A DNA stretch of 19,822 nt from DATJQF01 sp035505995 (GCA_035505995.1 DATJQF010000247.1:1-19822), one strand, 5' to 3'; numbered from the stretch's first letter, positions 7,539 through 15,379 are shown. Numbers and translations: made by a program. Notes: generated from the sequence alone by a model not told the origin.

Positions 7539-8326
7539 GGTTCTTTGATATCGATTTCTCCCACCAGGTAAGTAACCGCCTTGCCGCCGATCTCCACCCG
7601 CTCGCCCAGGTCCCGGCACAGGAGGAATCCCTTCCGCTCCGAAAGCTGGATGGCCTTCATCTCTTTCTTTCCGAGCTTCTGCGACCAGTACGGGATCAGC
7701 ATCGTATGGGCCGACCCGGTGACCGGGTCCTCATTGATGCCGACCTGCGGAGCAAAAAAGCGCGAAACGAAATCGGAACTCTTCCCGGGAGCGGTCACGA
7801 TCACCCCGCGGGCGGGCGTTGAAGACATCAGGGTGAAGTCGGGCTTCATCTTAACGATCTGCTCTTCCTTCTCAAAGACCATCATGACGTCGGTCTTTCC
7901 CTGGTAAGTCTCCACGGGCAAGGCCATCACGGACCGCGAAAGATTGAACGGAACCTCGATCTTCCGGAAGTGGCCGGCCGGGAAATTCAGGACCAGCAGG
8001 TCCTTATCCTTTCTCACGGTCAGCTTCCCGCTGAGGGAGGCAAAGGAGATCTCCTCTTTCGGGTATTGCTGATGCTGGAAGAGCACATGAGCAGAGGCAA
8101 GCGTCGCATGACCGCACAGCTCGACCTCCACCCTGGGGGTGAACCAGCGTATCTCAAAACCCTCGCCGGCCTTTTTGACGAAGGCGGTCTCGGACAGGTT
8201 GTTTTCCGCAGCGATCTTTTGCAGGGTGGTGTCGGAGAACCATTCGTCCAGCAGCAGCACCGCTGCCGGGTTCCCCTGGAAAAGCTGGTCGGTGAAAGCA
8301 TCGACCTGGTAAAGGATTGTTTTCAT
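7535..8326 (-). CDS. PhzF-family isomerase-like protein
   Basis: This is a 263-residue protein of normal PhzF length. The fold is a tandem pair of diaminopimelate-epimerase-like halves. Conserved features seen: N-terminal YQVDAFTDQLFQGNPAAV; NLSETAF with Glu46, equivalent to the catalytic Glu45 of PhzF; WFTP; CGHATLASAHVL around residues 71-82; and NEDPVTGSAHT around 199-208. Its best-known member isomerises an intermediate in phenazine synthesis, but most relatives are not in phenazine clusters and have no assigned substrate. No other phenazine genes are present, so a general isomerase or epimerase role is more likely. The start overlaps the stop of the upstream membrane/TPR gene (ATGA at 8323-8326), and its end overlaps the nucleotidase start (7535-7538). 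Confidence 0.93.
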   Translation of the reverse strand: MKTILYQVDAFTDQLFQGNPAAVLLLDEWFSDTTLQKIAAENNLSETAFVKKAGEGFEIRWFTPRVEVELCGHATLASAHVLFQHQQYPKEEISFASLSGKLTVRKDKDLLVLNFPAGHFRKIEVPFNLSRSVMALPVETYQGKTDVMMVFEKEEQIVKMKPDFTLMSSTPARGVIVTAPGKSSDFVSRFFAPQVGINEDPVTGSAHTMLIPYWSQKLGKKEMKAIQLSERKGFLLCRDLGERVEIGGKAVTYLVGEIDIKEP

Positions 8327-10605
8327 TTTTTACAGTATTGGAGTATCATATCGTCTGCCTGCGGGTTGCCCAGCGAACTGGCTTTTTCCCAGTCGCTGCA
8401 AGCTCCGGCAGGGTCATTCAGGTTGTATTTTGCGGTGCCCCGTCCGAGCCACGCATCCGCATAATCCGGCTTGATGGCAATGGCCCGGTTGAAATCCTCC
8501 AGGGCTTCCTTGTATTGTTTCAATCCCAAGGCTTTCGCGATCCCCCGGTTATTATAGGCCTTATAGTAATCGGGGCGCAGGGCAATCGCTTTCGAATAAT
8601 CTGAGATCGCACCCCGGACATCCCCGTACCGGTATTTTTGATTCGCGCTGTTGAAGAAACTGCGTGCTTCGGTCTCCCCCGAAAGCTTGTTCGCCTGGGT
8701 TTCGGGCGGCAGTTCTTCCAGGGTCTGCAGGGCATTGTAAACCGTTTCGTTCTGGGGATCGAACGTCAGGATCTTCCGGTAACAGATCCCGGCCAGCTCA
8801 TTCTGTCCTTTTCGCCGGTATATATCGGCCAGTGCATAATAAACGGAAGTATTCCGGTTATACGATCTCCGCAGGCTTTCCAGGAAAAAGCACAGGGCGA
8901 CCGGATCATTTTTCAGCTGAAGACAAAAGGAGGCCAGGTTCTGAAAATCTGCCACCGAGGGATCGGCATTCCGGTAAAATCCTTTCCACCAGGCGGTAAA
9001 ATCCGTTTCCGGGGTCGCCTCCAGGATCTTTTTTTGCTCATCGGTCGGGTATTCCGGTGAAAGTCCATAACGGTGGGGCAGGTCGCCGAGATCCACGGAC
9101 AGTATCCGGGGGGCATACTCGTCCTTCGCAAAAGCCGCCGTATGGGCGTCGAGGTAAATAATCCTCCACCGGGGATCGGCAGCCAGGTAAAGGGTCCACG
9201 GGAACGATTTGACGTAATTATAGGCCACCATGTCGGGATGATAGCGGTTTTCGAGGCGGACCAGCCCGTTTTCCCAGCTGTCCACCACCTCCTGGTAGAT
9301 CGCTTCTCCCATCACTTCCAGCCGCCCGTCGATAAACACAGGCTGCGGGAGGCTCCATTCCAGCCAGCCTCCCAGTGCGATGCCGTTAACGATCCTGCCA
9401 TCCAGGCGATTGCGGAGAAGAAAATCCGTCAACCCGACCGGCTGATGACCCGGGTCGATTCCTGTCCCGGTCCGGTTGTAGGATTGGTTGGCAGTGTAAT
9501 AATAATTGGTCACTACGCGCGGAATCAGGATCAGCGGGACAGCGGTCAGAAAGATAAAAAGGATCATCCGGAGCACCCGGCTTCCGGGAACAGGTTTGCC
9601 AGGGTCTTTCCGCTTCTCCAGTGACCTGGTCGCATCCCCGAGTGACCTCCCGAAAATCGGGATGGCAATAACCGCAAACAAGGCCAGGTTACGCACTGCG
9701 GTCAGGGCCAGGTAAAGGAAAAGGATCAGCAGAAGGATCTCATGCAGCTTCCTTTTCCGGAAGGTCAGGATGACCGTCAGCAGCGTAACTCCTGCAAAGC
9801 AAATGAACAGGATGTCCTCGAATACGAGATGGTCCAGGTGCCAGAAGGATTGCAGCTCACGGATATGCTGGTGGAAAACATTCTGTGTGTCGAAACGGGT
9901 GAACAGCTCGAAGGGGAACAGGATCCCGCGGATAAAATAAGGATTGACCAGACAGGCGAGGGCCGACAAAACCATCCACGAAAGGTAGTTCAGGTGAATT
10001 TTCCGGTCACGGACGACCAGGCTGATATAATACGTTGCTATGAGAATAATCCCCAGAATGTATAATCCCTGGGTGTTGCACCACAGGATCATCAGGAACG
10101 GCAACAGGAACAGCAGGTTCTTCCGTCGGTGATAATACCGGTCGAGGATCATCAGGATTCCGGTCATATAAAGCCATGTGATCATTTCGGGGCGAAGCAT
10201 GATGCGCTGCTCGATGATCAGGAACCCGGTGAGCATGGCCAGGCAGGCAAAGGGAAGCGGGACTCCCGCCTTCCGGTTCCTCACCACCAGCAGAACAAAA
10301 AGGGTCAGCACCAGAAGTGTGACCAGCAGGTTCAGCCCTTCATAGCCGGTGAAGCGGTACACCTGGTAAATGCCCAGCTGGAACAGCCAGTGCATATCAA
10401 TATACGGGTGGCCGGTGACGGAGAAGGTGAAGGAGTCGCTGGTTGGGACCCGGTGGTGTTCGGAGATCCACTGCCCCGCTTTCAGATGAGAGCCGAGGTC
10501 GGGATCGGAAAGAAGCCGGACTGAAAAGACAAAGACCAGGAGGAGCGCCGAGAGCAGCGGCACCATCCAGGGAGAATAACGTATCCTGTTCGTCTGACCG
10601 GCCAT
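8323..10605 (-). CDS. polytopic GT-C-like membrane protein fused to C-terminal TPR domain
   Basis: This is a 760-residue protein. The ATG at 10605 (MAGQTNRIRYS) is preferred; a longer frame from 10686 would run into the start of the divergent ABC gene. Roughly the first half is strongly hydrophobic with about ten membrane segments. The first outer loop carries DPDLGSHLKAGQWI and PYIDMHWLFQLG, recalling GT-C/PMT-like membrane proteins where acidic residues there are functional. A soluble region then shows GRIVNGIALGGWLEW and PVFIDGRLEV, also seen in those proteins. From about residue 585 there are TPR units (SVYYALADIYRRKGQ; AIALRPDYYKAYNNRGIAK; AIAIKPDYADAWLGRGTAK), ending in a Cys-containing tail. 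Function is unknown; possibly lipid-linked sugar transfer or envelope assembly with TPR-mediated partners. It is the first gene of the overlapping five-gene chain. Confidence 0.75.
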   Translation of the reverse strand: MAGQTNRIRYSPWMVPLLSALLLVFVFSVRLLSDPDLGSHLKAGQWISEHHRVPTSDSFTFSVTGHPYIDMHWLFQLGIYQVYRFTGYEGLNLLVTLLVLTLFVLLVVRNRKAGVPLPFACLAMLTGFLIIEQRIMLRPEMITWLYMTGILMILDRYYHRRKNLLFLLPFLMILWCNTQGLYILGIILIATYYISLVVRDRKIHLNYLSWMVLSALACLVNPYFIRGILFPFELFTRFDTQNVFHQHIRELQSFWHLDHLVFEDILFICFAGVTLLTVILTFRKRKLHEILLLILFLYLALTAVRNLALFAVIAIPIFGRSLGDATRSLEKRKDPGKPVPGSRVLRMILFIFLTAVPLILIPRVVTNYYYTANQSYNRTGTGIDPGHQPVGLTDFLLRNRLDGRIVNGIALGGWLEWSLPQPVFIDGRLEVMGEAIYQEVVDSWENGLVRLENRYHPDMVAYNYVKSFPWTLYLAADPRWRIIYLDAHTAAFAKDEYAPRILSVDLGDLPHRYGLSPEYPTDEQKKILEATPETDFTAWWKGFYRNADPSVADFQNLASFCLQLKNDPVALCFFLESLRRSYNRNTSVYYALADIYRRKGQNELAGICYRKILTFDPQNETVYNALQTLEELPPETQANKLSGETEARSFFNSANQKYRYGDVRGAISDYSKAIALRPDYYKAYNNRGIAKALGLKQYKEALEDFNRAIAIKPDYADAWLGRGTAKYNLNDPAGACSDWEKASSLGNPQADDMILQYCKK

Positions 10606-10644
10606 TAATGGGACCCCTGATTTTTTCTCCTGCCAAATTACGAC

Positions 10645-10652
10645 TAATTTTG
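10645..10652 (+). promoter_or_regulatory. -7 box (TAATTTTG) for the ABC exporter operon
   Basis: TAATTTTG is an exact TAnnTTTG match. The -33 position 20 bases upstream reads TTT rather than TTG, so that element is weak. Transcription would start a few bases past the box, leaving a leader of only about 10-15 bases before the ATG at 10671. The 65-base divergent gap (10606-10670) must also hold the promoter of the minus-strand five-gene operon; only a poor reverse match (GTAATTTG, 10634-10641) is visible for it. Confidence 0.4.
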
Positions 10653-10670
10653 CTCTATGGTTTAACTGGA

Positions 10671-11462
10671 ATGAATCCTGAAACAAATAATACGGGAGTT
10701 CGTGCGGTCATTGAGGTGAAAGAGGTATATAAGTCCTTCAAGACCGTTCAGGCCGTGAAAGGGATCAGCCTGTCGATCCTTCCGGGACAGTTTGTGGCCC
10801 TGCTGGGGCCAAATGGCGCCGGGAAGACCACCCTTGTCGAGATGATCGAAGGCATCCGCAAACCCGACAAGGGCGAGATCTTCATCCTGGGCAAGACCTG
10901 GCGGGATAATGAGATGGAACTGCGGAACCTCATCGGGCTCTCCCTGCAGGAAACCTATTTCATCGACAAGCTGAATGTCGGGGAAACACTGAACCTGTTT
11001 GCCAGCTTTTTCAGGCTGGGCAGGGACCGCGTGGAGGAGATCATCCAAATTGCCGGATTGGAGGAGAAGAGGAAATCTTTCGTTGTGAACCTCTCCGGCG
11101 GACAGCGTCAGCGCCTGGCCCTGGGGATCGCCCTGCTCAACGATCCCCGCATCCTGCTGCTGGATGAGCCGACCACCGGTCTGGATCCAACGGCCAGGAG
11201 GGAGATCTGGGTGATCCTGAAAAAGCTGAAGGAGCAATCCCAGACGTCGCTGATCCTGACCACCCATTACATGGAAGAAGCCGAGCAGCTCTGCGACTAC
11301 ATCGTGATCATCGACCATGGACAGGTCCTGAAGGAAGGAACGCTGGAACAGCTGCTCGGGAAACAGGCCTATCGCAAGCCGGAGCGGGAAGAAGCCCATG
11401 ATCCCCGTAACCTGGATGAATTGTTTATTGCACTGACCGGGAGGCACCTGCAGGATGAATAG
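10671..11462 (+). CDS. ABC transporter ATP-binding protein (ABC-2 export type)
   Basis: This is a 263-residue cytoplasmic ATPase that powers the permease encoded next. Key motifs are intact: Walker A GPNGAGKTT (46-54), Q-loop Gln93 (LSLQETYF), signature LSGGQ (141-145), Walker B ILLLDEPTTGLD (161-172) and H-loop His199 (LTTHYMEEAEQL). The TTHYMEEAE switch and the absence of a fused membrane domain fit the DrrA/CcmA-like subgroup that drives ABC-2 exporters for drugs, lipids or polysaccharides. The start at 10671 (MNPETNN) is chosen because the longer frame from 10443 adds a Pro/Arg-rich stretch antisense to the divergent gene. The last 8 bases overlap the permease gene. Confidence 0.93.
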   Translation: MNPETNNTGVRAVIEVKEVYKSFKTVQAVKGISLSILPGQFVALLGPNGAGKTTLVEMIEGIRKPDKGEIFILGKTWRDNEMELRNLIGLSLQETYFIDKLNVGETLNLFASFFRLGRDRVEEIIQIAGLEEKRKSFVVNLSGGQRQRLALGIALLNDPRILLLDEPTTGLDPTARREIWVILKKLKEQSQTSLILTTHYMEEAEQLCDYIVIIDHGQVLKEGTLEQLLGKQAYRKPEREEAHDPRNLDELFIALTGRHLQDE

Positions 11463-12594
11463 GATCCGAAATAACCAGCTTTTCCAGCTCATCATGGCAA
11501 ACTTCCGGGAGCTGGTCCGGGAACCGGGGGTCCTGTTCTGGGGCATTGTCTTCCCGATCCTGATGTCGCTGGGACTTGGTATCGCCTTCACCAACAAATC
11601 GGATATCATCCGCAATATAGCCATTACCGGCAGCCCCGGGAACCTGGACGGGAAACCGGATACCACCTCCGCGATCTACCGGCTCCTGTTAAAGAACACG
11701 AAAAAAGAAATGCCGGCCGACCGGACCCTGCGCTATACGCTGGTCATCCCGGATGAAAAAATGGGAAACAGCATTTTCCATATCCGGATCATGGACTGGA
11801 AGGAGGCGATGATCCTGCTGAAGCGGGGCAACCTGAGCTTGATCCTGGATGAGAAAGAGGGCAGGATACGGTTCCATTTCGACCCGATGAACCCGGATGC
11901 GCAGCTCACCTATTTAAAGCTGACCAATCTCCTGGAAAAGCGGGACCCGGAAGAAAATGTCCGGCAGGAAACGATAGAGCCCCTGACGGTCAAGGGGACC
12001 CGGTACATCGACTTCCTCGTACCGGGACTGATCGCCATGGGGGTGATGTTCTCTTGTCTCTGGGGAGTCAGTTACGGCATCATCGAGAAGCGTTCGAAAA
12101 AGCTGTTGCGGCGCATGGTGGCCACGCCGATGAAGCGCTCGAATTTCCTGGTAGCGCTGATCACCGTCCGGGTGCTGATGAACTTCATTGAATCGGGGCT
12201 GCTGTTCCTCTTCGCCTGGATGGCATTCGGGATCACGATCCAGGGAGAGGCATCCGCCCTGCTGGCGTTCTTCATCGCCGGCAATATGGCCTTCGCGGGG
12301 ATGTCCGTCTTCATTTCCTGCAATACCTCCAAGACCGAGATCGGCAACGGCCTGATCAATGCGGTGAGCATGCCGATGATGGTGCTGTCGGGAATATTCT
12401 TCAGCTATCATAATTTCCCCGACTGGAGCATCCCGTTTATCCAGAAACTTCCCCTGACGATGTTCGCGGACGGGATCCGGTCCATCTTCATCGAGGGTGC
12501 CGGATGGGCTGATCTCTACCGTACCACCCTGATCCTGGCCCTCACCGGGATCATCTTCTTCCTGGTCGGTCTCCGGATCTTCAAATGGCATTAA
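11455..12594 (+). CDS. ABC-2 type transporter permease
   Basis: This is a 379-residue membrane protein. Its layout is: an N-terminal amphipathic segment and TM1 (about residues 22-45, VLFWGIVFPILMSLGLGIAF); a large extracytoplasmic domain (about 46-185); then five hydrophobic segments, including FLVPGLIAMGVMFSCLWGVSYGI cut by a charged loop (EKRSKKLLRRMVATPM), a central pair, and a C-terminal TM ending VGLRIFKWH. The 'R.LLRRM..TP..R..' loop and the 'VLSGIFFS...P......LPLT...DGIR' segment are typical of ABC2_membrane exporters (DrrB/YhhJ type). It pairs with the ATPase encoded upstream by an 8-base overlap. The substrate cannot be predicted; no membrane fusion protein is encoded alongside. It converges on the superoxide dismutase gene with only 19 bases between stops. 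Confidence 0.9.
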   Translation: MNRIRNNQLFQLIMANFRELVREPGVLFWGIVFPILMSLGLGIAFTNKSDIIRNIAITGSPGNLDGKPDTTSAIYRLLLKNTKKEMPADRTLRYTLVIPDEKMGNSIFHIRIMDWKEAMILLKRGNLSLILDEKEGRIRFHFDPMNPDAQLTYLKLTNLLEKRDPEENVRQETIEPLTVKGTRYIDFLVPGLIAMGVMFSCLWGVSYGIIEKRSKKLLRRMVATPMKRSNFLVALITVRVLMNFIESGLLFLFAWMAFGITIQGEASALLAFFIAGNMAFAGMSVFISCNTSKTEIGNGLINAVSMPMMVLSGIFFSYHNFPDWSIPFIQKLPLTMFADGIRSIFIEGAGWADLYRTTLILALTGIIFFLVGLRIFKWH

Positions 12595-12613
12595 CCAGAG
12601 ATTCCGGTCCGCT

Positions 12614-13171
12614 TTATTTTGCGATCCCGATCACCCCGTAGGCGATCCTCGGGCCCGAATTACCCGCCGGCTGGCTCTTCAGGTCATCCGCATTCTGGTG
12701 GACGACCACCGATCTTCCGATAATGGATTTCGGACCGTCCAGCATCAGCATGGGATCGACGTAATCCAGGTGGGCATTGCCGTTGGCGTCGGCTTCCAGG
12801 TTGCCCATATCCCCTTCGTGGCGCATCTTGTCGAACGGTCCGGCATGAGGTTCGCCCGACGGATTATAATGGCCGCCCGCCGAGGAGCCGTCTTCCGAGG
12901 TGATGTCCCCGAATTCATGGACATGAAAGCCATGCTTGCCCGGGTCGAGGCCCTTGATATCGGCCACCACCCTCACGCCGGCATCGGTCCGCGTGAAAGT
13001 GACGGTCCCGGACGCACGATTATCCCCGATCGGGTAAAGGACGCAGACCGCTTTCTGTACGCCCGCACTTCCGCCGGCAGGCATCGGCATCTTCCCGTGC
13101 TCCTTTTCCTGCGCCCGTGTCGCAAAGGGAATCAGGAGCAGGAATATGGTGATTAATGAAAGTGTTCTCAT
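12614..13171 (-). CDS. sodC: periplasmic Cu/Zn superoxide dismutase lacking the usual disulfide cysteines
   Basis: This is a 185-residue protein with a signal peptide (MRTLSLITIFLLLIPFATRAQ). It converts superoxide to oxygen and peroxide outside the cytoplasm. Metal ligands are all visible: H83 and H85 (HGFHVHEFGD), bridging H101 (AGGHYNP), H109 (PHAGP), H118 (RHEGD), D121 (GDMGNL) and H158 (SVVVHQNADDL), plus the active-site Arg175 (GPRIAYGVIG). Oddly, the two cysteines that normally form the conserved intrasubunit disulfide are both absent. The loop after HEFGD reads ITSEDG, and the usual 'R.ACGVIG' is RIAYGVIG. The only Cys (C43) is in an early strand. No ribosome binding site or clear promoter box is seen. 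It is flanked by a convergent ABC permease gene. Confidence 0.94.
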   Translation of the reverse strand: MRTLSLITIFLLLIPFATRAQEKEHGKMPMPAGGSAGVQKAVCVLYPIGDNRASGTVTFTRTDAGVRVVADIKGLDPGKHGFHVHEFGDITSEDGSSAGGHYNPSGEPHAGPFDKMRHEGDMGNLEADANGNAHLDYVDPMLMLDGPKSIIGRSVVVHQNADDLKSQPAGNSGPRIAYGVIGIAK

Positions 13172-13255
13172 AAGATGATGTTTGAATCGGTTAAGCTGGG
13201 TTTAAATTACCGGATCGTGAACGGCGGAGCCGATCAAATAGTATCGGGGATCCGG

Positions 13256-13945
13256 TTATATCATTTTTTTCATTTCCATGACATGAAGAGTGGATGCAAC
13301 GATCTCGTCCGGCGACAGGCGGCTGCAGTTGAAGATCAGGTCGAACAGGGAATCATCCGGCTTCCGGTTCAGGAAAAGCTCGATCATCGCATTTCGCTTC
13401 TTATCGGTTTCGATGGCCAGGTGACGGGCATCTTCCTCCGACAGGTTCTGGTGGCGGCTCACTTCCTGGATCCGCCATTCAACAGGCGCCTGCAGGCGTA
13501 TGTGAAGCGCTTTCCGGCAGTTTTGGGTGATGGCTACGCCGCCCCGGCCGATGAGGATCACATATCCTTTTGACGAAAAGGTCTGGACCACCTTCCGGAT
13601 CATCTTCAGCACCGTCACGGTGCTCTTGTAATTGGAGGAAAAGGAGGACAGGATATCGTCCAGCGTCCCGCGCCTTTCCGCATCGAACAGCAACCGGACC
13701 TTCTCAGGCTCCAGCTCCAGCTCCCGGGCGGCTTCCAGGATCACTTCCTTGTTGATGCAATGCCAACCCCCTGCAGGTTTTTGGTGCGGATGCGCATTGA
13801 GCCGGTCGGCCAGCTTCTGGGCGATCAGCTTCGAGGGACAACCGCATTGCCGGGAAATCGTGATGAAAGGCCGGTCGCAGGAGACCGGTCCCGTCTCCCG
13901 GGTGTTGAAATCCTTGCCCAGGTATTTTAACAGGAGGTTTTCCAT
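13256..13945 (-). CDS. cytidylate kinase-like protein (Cytidylate_kin2 type)
   Basis: This is a 229-residue cytoplasmic P-loop kinase-like protein. The nucleotide-binding segment ITISRQCGCPSKLIAQKLADRL (residues 28-49) occupies the place of the P-loop, but the usual G-S-G-G run is GCPS, so ATP binding may be altered. Later features of the family are present: YVILIGRGGVAIT in the middle, followed by ALHIRLQAPVEWRI and an Arg-rich lid region (SRHQNLSEEDARHLAIETDKKR), as in the cytidylate kinase-like family PF13189. Members of this family in Bacteroidota are separate from the essential CMP kinase, and their true substrate is not established. A clear promoter lies upstream (13976-14006), so it is probably transcribed on its own, perhaps with sodC downstream (84-base gap). 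Confidence 0.75.
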   Translation of the reverse strand: MENLLLKYLGKDFNTRETGPVSCDRPFITISRQCGCPSKLIAQKLADRLNAHPHQKPAGGWHCINKEVILEAARELELEPEKVRLLFDAERRGTLDDILSSFSSNYKSTVTVLKMIRKVVQTFSSKGYVILIGRGGVAITQNCRKALHIRLQAPVEWRIQEVSRHQNLSEEDARHLAIETDKKRNAMIELFLNRKPDDSLFDLIFNCSRLSPDEIVASTLHVMEMKKMI

Positions 13946-13975
13946 AACAGGGTGCCTTTAATTGGCAGGGAATAA

Positions 13976-14006
13976 CAAATATATAAAAACGGATGGAAGA
14001 ATACAA
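13976..14006 (-). promoter_or_regulatory. Bacteroidota-type promoter (TTG-N20-TATATTTG) for the kinase-like gene
   Basis: On the minus strand a -33 TTG (14004-14006) is followed after 20 bases by TATATTTG (13976-13983), a perfect TAnnTTTG box. The spacing is identical to the promoter at 1169-1199. Transcription would start near 13970, giving a leader of about 25 bases before the ATG at 13945. Confidence 0.65.
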
Positions 14007-14032
14007 GCCGGGGAAAGGAAAATCGGTCCCGG

Positions 14033-15334
14033 CTACAGCGAGGAGATCAGTTGCTTCAGCCTGGTTTCGGACACCTTTGCGCTGTATTTGAAAAGGATCA
14101 GGCGGAGAAGCGACTGGGCATAGCTGTCTTCCGCCTGCCTGACCTCGAGGGAGGTGGTCTGTCCCAGCTGGAGGCGGTCCATGGAGATATCCAGGTTCTC
14201 CCTGGCCAGTGCCAGGTTTCCGGTCTCCAGCTTCACCAGGTCCATCTCGTTGGTGTAATCGGTCAGCGCATTCTGAAGCTGCATGTTCACCTGGAGCTTG
14301 ATGTTTTCAAGCCCGTAGCCGGCCGACTGCAGCCCGAGACGGGAGGTCTTGATCTGCCTTCGCAGAGAGCCCTGGTAGAAAATAGGAATGGTCAGCGCTC
14401 CGCCCACCTGGGGACCGAGCAGCTGGTTATTCAGGACCGATCCGTAATTGGAATGTCCCAGGAGGTAAGAATAATTCGCCGAGAAGGAAAGGTTGGGGAG
14501 TTGCTGCGCCACGAATTCCTTTACCGTCAGCCTGGCAATATCCACCTGCTTCTGCTGGGAAAGGACCTGCGTGTTGTTCGAATAGAGCTTATGGTTCAGC
14601 TCTTCCCGGTTGGGAATATAATTCAGGTCGATGGAGTCGATCACTTCGAAGGGGCTGTCCGGATCGCGGCTCAACAACTGGTTCAGGGTCCGCTTGGTGG
14701 CGATGATCACGGTTTCCTGCACGATGGCATTCTCCCGGTACACATTCAGGTCCACCTGCGCCTGCAGCAGGTCGGTCTTTGCCACCAGTCCCGCATTAAA
14801 GCTGGCCTGCAGGATGATCACCCGCTCCTCGTTGTATTTGATCACCTCGTTGATGGAGGCCAGCTGCTGCTTCTGGCGTACCACGTCGTAATAGGAGAGG
14901 ATGACATTGTACAACGTCTGCATCACCTGGTCCTTGAACTGGATCTCACCCAGGGACTGAATTTCCTCCAGCTTCTTTTTGGTGATGAACATCTTCCCGC
15001 CGTCGAACAGCGTCCAATCCAACCCGACATCCGCCGTAAGGGTGTTGGTACTCGCGTTTCCTTTGGTCAGCGTTGACCCGTCCGGCATCTCCTGGTGCAG
15101 ATGGCTATAAGTGAAGGCATCCGCTGCATTGACGCCAATGCTGGGCAGCATCCCGGCATTTCCCGGCGTGTTGTTGGCCTTATCGATATCGGCGCCGGTC
15201 CGGGAGATCAGAATATCATAATTATTCTTCATCGCCAGTCCGATCGCATCCTGCACGGTGAGGAGCTGCTGCCCTCTGCCCGGTTGCAGGAGGCCGGCGA
15301 GTAATGTAACTGCGATCAGGATCCTTTTGATCAT
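14033..15334 (-). CDS. TolC-like outer-membrane efflux protein
   Basis: This 433-residue protein has a signal peptide (MIKRILIAVTLLAGLLQPGRGQ). It forms the outer-membrane exit duct of the RND pump encoded upstream. It shows the tandem halves of the OEP family: LTVQDAIGLAMKNNYDILIS at the N-terminus, long coiled-coil helices, FNAGLVAKTDLLQAQVDLN in the first half, and the matching RLQLGQTTSLEVRQAEDSYAQSLLRL in the second half. The strand LDWTLFDGGKMFITKK, with GALTIPIFYQGSLRRQI as its counterpart in the second half, is also characteristic. It is the last gene of the three-gene efflux operon and follows the pump gene by 44 bases, a gap that contains a short tandem repeat. Confidence 0.93.
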   Translation of the reverse strand: MIKRILIAVTLLAGLLQPGRGQQLLTVQDAIGLAMKNNYDILISRTGADIDKANNTPGNAGMLPSIGVNAADAFTYSHLHQEMPDGSTLTKGNASTNTLTADVGLDWTLFDGGKMFITKKKLEEIQSLGEIQFKDQVMQTLYNVILSYYDVVRQKQQLASINEVIKYNEERVIILQASFNAGLVAKTDLLQAQVDLNVYRENAIVQETVIIATKRTLNQLLSRDPDSPFEVIDSIDLNYIPNREELNHKLYSNNTQVLSQQKQVDIARLTVKEFVAQQLPNLSFSANYSYLLGHSNYGSVLNNQLLGPQVGGALTIPIFYQGSLRRQIKTSRLGLQSAGYGLENIKLQVNMQLQNALTDYTNEMDLVKLETGNLALARENLDISMDRLQLGQTTSLEVRQAEDSYAQSLLRLILFKYSAKVSETRLKQLISSL

Positions 15335-15352
15335 ATGGTACGGTTCAATAGC

Positions 15353-15379
15353 TCACCCATCTTACCCATCTCACCAATC
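15353..15379 (-). repeat. three tandem 9-bp repeats between RND pump and TolC genes
   Basis: On the minus strand the units read GATTGGTGA, GATGGGTAA and GATGGGTGA, a degenerate 9-base repeat (GATkGGTrA). The first unit begins on the last base of the pump stop codon. The adjacent coding end also repeats: KVKETIKETD is written by two near-identical 12-base units on the plus strand (GTCTCCTTTATC and GTCTCCTTTACC). No secondary structure is obvious. It may be slippage-derived and could affect coupling between the two genes. Confidence 0.5.

Noticed and set aside
7535..8326. Phenazine biosynthesis cluster suggested by the PhzF-like gene
   Set aside because: No other phz-type genes are nearby, and PhzF-family proteins are widespread outside phenazine pathways.
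10443..10670. N-terminal extension of the ABC ATPase from an upstream ATG
   Set aside because: The added 76 residues are Arg/Pro-rich and antisense to the divergent membrane protein; the core begins naturally at 10671.
10662..11666. Minus-strand open frame (334 codons) opposite the ABC ATPase gene
   Set aside because: The opposite strand encodes intact Walker A, signature and Walker B motifs, so this frame is a shadow.
14051..15076. Long plus-strand open frame (341 codons) opposite the TolC-like gene
   Set aside because: It is antisense to a well-supported efflux gene, shows no domain or signal and is rich in His, Leu, Gln and Val, as expected from the complement of a coding frame.
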